DNA from: JBOFHT01 sp051649785
GTDB taxonomy: Archaea; Methanobacteriota; Methanobacteria; Methanobacteriales; Methanobacteriaceae
Assembly (NCBI GenBank): GCA_051649785.1
Contig: JBOFHT010000072.1
Coordinates: forward strand, 1-35,984
Direction: 5' to 3'
DNA: 35,984 nucleotides
The position numbers were made by a program, and so were the translations under genes. The notes under the pieces were generated by a model, which had not been told where the DNA came from, did not search any database, and saw only the letters and a list, made by a program, of their open reading frames with translations. Positions 33,424 through 35,984 of the stretch are shown piece after piece (the first letter of the stretch is position 1; each line of letters opens with the position of its first letter).

Positions 33424-34578
33424 ATGAATTACAAAAAAATTGAGATGCCTCGTGAAGTACATATTGGTTCTGGAGTTATTAATAGAACTGGAGATATTTG
33501 TACTGATTTACGTTTTGAAGGAAGTGTATTAGTAGTTACAGGTCCAAATACAATAAAAATTGGTGGGCAGAATGCCATTGATAGCTTAGAAGACTCAGGG
33601 TTTTCAGTAGATTCTATTGAAGTTAGTGAAGCTTCAAAAAAATCTGTTGAAGAAGTTGTTAATCTTATTAATACAACTTGCATAACTACAAGTAATACAA
33701 ATGAACTTAGTAGGAATACCAGTAGTATAAATGGAAATAATGAGAATACTCCCGTTTCAAATCAAAACTCACCAAATGAAGACAAAATATCTCTTGTTTT
33801 AGGTGTTGGTGGTGGAACTGTTATTGATGTAGCCAAAGTAGCTTCCAAATCCTGCGATGTTCCTTTCTTAAGTGTTCCGACCTCAGCTTCCCACGACGGA
33901 ATAGCTTCACCTCTTGCTTCTATAAAAAATTCAAAAGGATCTATTTCAGTTAATGCTCATTCCCCCATTGGAGTAGTAGCTGATACAGACATTATAAGAA
34001 ATGCTCCAATTAGATTACTTGCTTCAGGTTGTGCAGATATAATTTCAAACTATACTGCAATTATGGATTGGAAATTAGCGTCTCGCCTTCTTAATGAATC
34101 ATTTAGTGATTCTGCAGCTGCTTTATCACAAATGACTGCTAAATTAATACTTGACTCTTCTGATCAAATAAAGGAAGGGTTAGAAGAAAGTGCTCGTCTT
34201 GTTGTTAAATCTTTATTTAGTAGTAGTATGGCAATTAGTATTGCAGGATCTAGTCGTCCTGCAAGTGGTGCTGAACACAAATTTAGTCATGCACTAGATA
34301 AAATAGCTTCTAAACCAGCATTACATGGTGAACAGTGTGGTGTAGGCACAATTATGATGATGCATTTACATGGCGGTGATTGGAAATGTATAAAAAATGC
34401 ATTAAAGAGTATGAACGCTCCAACTAATGCTTATGAACTTAATATTAATGAAGAGGATATTATTGATGCACTTATTATGGCAAAAGATGTTAGAAAAGAC
34501 CGATATACTATTTTAGGTGATAGAGGCCTTACAAGAAGTGCTGCTCGGAAACTAGCTACTAAAACGGAGGTAATATAA
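33424..34578 (+). CDS. egsA: sn-Glycerol-1-phosphate dehydrogenase
   Basis: EgsA reduces dihydroxyacetone phosphate to sn-glycerol-1-phosphate, the step that sets archaeal lipid stereochemistry. It has the N-terminal EMPREVHIGSGVI, the NAD(P)-binding GVGGGTVIDVAKVAS (residues 127-141), VPTSASHDGIASP (151-163), and probable zinc ligands Asp204 (GCADIISNY), His285 (AEHKFSHALD) and His301 (HGEQCGVGT). An insert at about 88-121 rich in Asn, Ser and Thr accounts for the length of 384 against the usual 335-355. A weak ribosome binding site (GGA) precedes the ATG. The stop is immediately followed by the UPF0179 start. Confidence 0.95.
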   Translation: MNYKKIEMPREVHIGSGVINRTGDICTDLRFEGSVLVVTGPNTIKIGGQNAIDSLEDSGFSVDSIEVSEASKKSVEEVVNLINTTCITTSNTNELSRNTSSINGNNENTPVSNQNSPNEDKISLVLGVGGGTVIDVAKVASKSCDVPFLSVPTSASHDGIASPLASIKNSKGSISVNAHSPIGVVADTDIIRNAPIRLLASGCADIISNYTAIMDWKLASRLLNESFSDSAAALSQMTAKLILDSSDQIKEGLEESARLVVKSLFSSSMAISIAGSSRPASGAEHKFSHALDKIASKPALHGEQCGVGTIMMMHLHGGDWKCIKNALKSMNAPTNAYELNINEEDIIDALIMAKDVRKDRYTILGDRGLTRSAARKLATKTEVI

Positions 34579-35013
34579 ATGATAACTTTAGTTGGTGAAG
34601 ATATTGCTAAAGAAGGCCTATCTTTTTTATTTTATGGTATGGGTGAAGAATGTAAAAGATGTAGACTACGAATAGCTTGTATTGATGCTTTAGAAAAAGG
34701 TAGAATGTATACAATTAAAGAAGTCAAAGATACTGAGCATAAATGTTTCTTACATAACTTTGGAAAAGTTAAAGTGGTTGATGTTGAAAAAGCAGAAATT
34801 GATTGTTTAATGGACTCAAAAAAAGTTTTTGAAGGTTCTACTATACATTTTGAATCCCAAGATTGTCCTGAAACATGCATACTTTATAAAAATTGCAATC
34901 CTGACGGATTAGTTAATGGAGATTCTTGTAAAATTGTTAAAGATCTAGGTAAACATAGCAATGAATGTCCTCAAGGTAAGAATTTAACTAAAGTAAAATT
35001 AAAACTTGTTTAA
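34579..35013 (+). CDS. UPF0179 family cysteine-rich protein
   Basis: This archaeal UPF0179 protein (144 residues) has no established function. It carries ten cysteines: Cys25, 28 and 34 in EECKRCRLRIAC, Cys56, Cys76, Cys96, 100 and 106 in DCPETCILYKNC, Cys117 and Cys130. The pattern suggests zinc or iron-sulfur binding. Its ATG directly follows the egsA stop codon, and its GGAGG ribosome binding site lies within the last egsA codons, so the two are translationally linked. Confidence 0.9.
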   Translation: MITLVGEDIAKEGLSFLFYGMGEECKRCRLRIACIDALEKGRMYTIKEVKDTEHKCFLHNFGKVKVVDVEKAEIDCLMDSKKVFEGSTIHFESQDCPETCILYKNCNPDGLVNGDSCKIVKDLGKHSNECPQGKNLTKVKLKLV

Positions 35014-35130
35014 ACTATTATTTTTATTAAAAATATAAAAAGAAGTTAAAACTTAAGAACTTAAAAATATTAAAAAAATAAAATAAAAGTCAAAAATAAT
35101 ATTAATTTCATAAATAAAGAGAAGATTTAA

Positions 35131-35796
35131 ATGAATTTAAAAAAAATAGCTGCTGTTGCAGCTACAGAGGAAATTAAAGATGGTATGGTTGTTGGTTTAG
35201 GAACTGGTTCTACTACCCATTATTTTATAGAAAAACTTGGTGAAATAGCTAGAAATAATCAATGGGAAATCATGGGAGTTCCTACATCATATCAATCATT
35301 TTTATTAGCTAAAGAACAAGGAATAACTATTACTACATTAGATGAACATGATATTGATATGGCTGTTGATGGTGCTGATGAAATTGACTCTGATTTAAAC
35401 CTTATTAAAGGTGGAGGGGCAGCACATACTTTAGAAAAAATAGTTGATTATTCAGCAGACAAATTTATTGTTATAGCTGATGAAAGTAAGGTTGTAAAAA
35501 ATTTAGGTGCTTTTCCATTACCCATTGAAATCATACCTTCTTCCGTAAAATTAGTTTTCTCATCACTTAATGATATGGGTGCTGCAAGCGAAATAAGAAT
35601 GGGAAAACTTAAAGATGGTCCAGTAATAACAGATAATGGTAATTTTGTAGTAGATGCAAACTTTGGGTTAATTGAAAACCCAGTAGAAATGGAAAAAGAG
35701 TTAAATTCTATTCCAGGTGTTGTTGAAAATGGAATTTTCTCAGAAATAGTTGATAAAGCTATTATTGGAACATCAGAAGGTGTTAAAAAGATATAA
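35131..35796 (+). CDS. rpiA: Ribose-5-phosphate isomerase A
   Basis: RpiA interconverts ribose-5-phosphate and ribulose-5-phosphate, supplying ribose in methanogens together with the RuMP route. Motifs are VVGLGTGSTTHYFIEKL near residue 20-36, the active-site DGADEID and KGGGAAHTLEKI segments, ADESKVV, and the C-terminal GVVENGIFSEIVDKAIIGT. It is 221 residues, normal length. The start follows GAGAAGAT. It lies 117 nt after the UPF0179 gene and may have its own promoter. Confidence 0.96.
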   Translation: MNLKKIAAVAATEEIKDGMVVGLGTGSTTHYFIEKLGEIARNNQWEIMGVPTSYQSFLLAKEQGITITTLDEHDIDMAVDGADEIDSDLNLIKGGGAAHTLEKIVDYSADKFIVIADESKVVKNLGAFPLPIEIIPSSVKLVFSSLNDMGAASEIRMGKLKDGPVITDNGNFVVDANFGLIENPVEMEKELNSIPGVVENGIFSEIVDKAIIGTSEGVKKI

Positions 35797-35984
35797 TGGC
35801 TTGTTTTTTATTGGTTCTATGGCAAATATTTGTAGATTTATATTTATATTCATATTGCTTTTAATAATTTAATATTATTTAATATTTGATTATTTTACAT
35901 CTCCTCTTTTTTTCTTCTTATTCTTATTTTTCTTTGGCATATTTTTCAATTTTTATAAATTTTATTGAATTTATTATGATTTTT
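35797..35984. other. Right-edge spacer
   Basis: T-rich sequence follows rpiA (about 35798-35815) and may terminate it. A 16-codon Lys/Asn-rich frame on the minus strand (35890-35940) lacks a ribosome binding site. Nothing else is supported. Confidence 0.4.

Noticed and set aside
35890..35940. 16-codon Lys/Asn-rich ORF on the minus strand at the right edge
   Set aside because: Too short, with no ribosome binding site and no recognised family.

Overview
The window looks like the chromosome of a pseudomurein-walled methanogen of the order Methanobacteriales, most likely Methanobrevibacter or a close relative. The reasons are very low G+C (roughly a quarter by eye), genes for methanofuran, coenzyme F420 and archaeal ether-lipid synthesis, archaeal forms of prolyl-tRNA synthetase, SecD/SecF and FAD synthetase, and three secreted proteins with pseudomurein-binding repeats. 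Ribosome binding sites are subsets of GGAGGTGAT at a nearly constant distance from the start codon, which makes the start sites readable.

Layout. 0.4-1.0 kb: carS (CDP-archaeol synthase, +). 1.0-7.1 kb (all -): wecB, wecC, mfnD, mfnF, i.e. UDP-ManNAcA formation followed by two methanofuran steps. 7.3-7.8 kb: a cluster of four nested or adjacent stems just upstream of a carboxymuconolactone-decarboxylase-like gene (+). 7.9-11.2 kb (-): tatD-like nuclease, a small monooxygenase-like protein, npdG (F420:NADP oxidoreductase) and an NADP-type secondary alcohol dehydrogenase; the last two form a plausible alcohol-to-F420H2 module. 12.0-12.9 kb (+): a secreted aspartoacylase/M14-like metallohydrolase. 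13.0-20.0 kb (-): sugar O-acetyltransferase, pyrI, secD, secF, argC, ribL, hisA, yjbQ. 20.4-22.4 kb (+): truA-like and the archaeal riboflavin-pathway reductase. 23.1-29.6 kb (+): three tandem paralogous exported proteins with pseudomurein-binding repeats and a transglutaminase-like Cys/His/Asp domain, probably cell-wall peptidases, separated by long AT-rich spacers. 29.9-33.0 kb (-): proS-cofC-thiD. 33.4-35.8 kb (+): egsA, a UPF0179 gene, rpiA.

Two things stand out. First, all four genes encoding exported proteins appear to start at an isoleucine codon (ATT or ATA). In three of them GGAGG sits exactly 7 nt before it, and in the fourth GGTGAT sits in the equivalent register. No ATG or GTG is available at the right place, and only these starts give complete signal peptides in all four. 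yjbQ and a possible 65-codon ORF ahead of proS may do the same. Second, asparagine-rich, AAT-triplet inserts interrupt many housekeeping enzymes (MfnD most, about twice normal length; also MfnF, TruA, the riboflavin reductase, CofC, EgsA), and the same triplets fill several spacers. No tRNA, rRNA, CRISPR array, transposase or phage structural gene was seen.
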